From a bacterium (GTDB lineage: Bacteria > SM23-31 > JAUVVT01): 12,591 bases of DNA. Position numbers and translations under genes: made by a program. This document shows, in pieces, positions 12,179 through 12,591 of this stretch. The DNA is taken from assembly GCA_030616165.1 (NCBI GenBank), contig JAUWXV010000096.1, positions 1 to 12,591 of the forward strand, given 5' to 3'. The notes beneath the pieces are model-generated. The model saw nothing but the letters and a program-made list of their open reading frames with translations. It had not been told where the DNA came from and did no database searches. The first letter of the stretch is position 1. Each line of letters begins with the position of its first letter.

Positions 12179-12591
12179 TTATTTTAATTTTTCAGAGAGT
12201 ATCTTTTCATCACTGAGTTGTTGGATTCTGGACTTGGCATTTCCCACGAGTTTGTGGTCAGGAAAAATTTTTATAAATTCTTCAAAGGTTCTTTTTGCGT
12301 TCTGAAAATCTTTTAGTTTCATTTCACATTCACCAATCTCAAACATAGCCTCTGATGCCCATTTTGTATCAATATAATCCTCTAAAACATTCAAAAAATA
12401 TCTTTTTGCAGCAACATAACTGCCCAATTTTTTATACTGCTTGGCATTTTCAAACCTCTTTCTTGCCAGTTTACCCCTCGATTCCATTATTTTATTCGCA
12501 GCATCCTCCACATAGTCACTTGCAGGATAGTCTTCTATTAATATGATAAATTCATTTATCGACTTAATTGTATAATCCTGGTCAAGATTAT
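12179..12591 (-). CDS. bamD: Outer membrane assembly lipoprotein BamD, N-terminus missing
   Basis: The reading frame continues beyond the right edge; 136 residues are visible, 26 of them upstream of an in-frame GTG at 12511 that should not be taken as the start. The protein has tetratricopeptide-like helical repeats: DQDYTIKSINEFIILIEDYP...YVEDAANKI, then ARKRFENAKQYKKLGSYVAA, then WASEAMFEIGECEMKLKDFQ with AKRTFEEFIKIFP. The order and spacing match the later TPRs of BamD, a periplasm-facing lipoprotein of the BAM complex that folds beta-barrel proteins into the outer membrane. The signal peptide and lipobox Cys would lie outside the window, so they cannot be confirmed. A generic TPR protein such as YbgF/CpoB is the main alternative. 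nadD follows after 57 bp. If correct, it shows a diderm cell envelope. Confidence 0.75.
   Translation of the reverse strand, partial: NLDQDYTIKSINEFIILIEDYPASDYVEDAANKIMESRGKLARKRFENAKQYKKLGSYVAAKRYFLNVLEDYIDTKWASEAMFEIGECEMKLKDFQNAKRTFEEFIKIFPDHKLVGNAKSRIQQLSDEKILSEKLK

Overview
The window carries eleven protein-coding genes, all on the minus strand, in an AT-rich genome. The gene set is mostly ordinary bacterial housekeeping. An apparent BamD (outer-membrane assembly lipoprotein) points to a diderm bacterium. Low GC, several weak or absent Shine-Dalgarno sequences and many intergenic palindromes fit an uncultured candidate-phylum lineage, but I cannot assign a phylum from the sequence alone.

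Reading in the direction of transcription (high to low coordinates): the 3' part of bamD runs in from the right edge, followed by nadD (NAD synthesis). Next comes mrfA-mrfB (YprA/YprB), a DEXH helicase with a Cys-rich DUF1998 tail and a DEDD-type exonuclease, the pair known from Bacillus subtilis as a mitomycin-damage repair system. Then a cupin of the D-lyxose-isomerase type with a long insertion between its metal ligands, and a PfkB-family sugar kinase; together they could form a short sugar-isomerisation and phosphorylation route. After a 438-bp repeat-rich gap come a class I cysteine desulfurase and mnmA (sulfur supply and tRNA 2-thiolation), panB (pantothenate synthesis), then a tight three-gene cluster: a DUF62 SAM hydrolase, a DUF2905 membrane protein and guaB3 (CBS-less IMP dehydrogenase), which runs off the left edge.

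The most striking feature is between the genes. Each of the eight gaps of 70 bp or more contains a hairpin-forming repeat, while the three short gaps (10, 25 and 57 bp) contain none. At least four families are visible. (A) 26-nt near-perfect hairpins with a central GA, followed by a conserved CAAA(R)AAACTT tail, with arm sequences that differ while pairing is kept. (B) TGTAGGG-type hairpin pairs. (C) TGTCATTCCGAA-type hairpin pairs. (D) ATTGCGA...AATC elements. Within the paired elements most arm differences are compensatory, so the fold is conserved and the sequence is not. Most hairpins lack a following T-tract, so they do not look like simple intrinsic terminators. I saw no tRNA, rRNA, CRISPR, transposase, phage gene or recognisable riboswitch.
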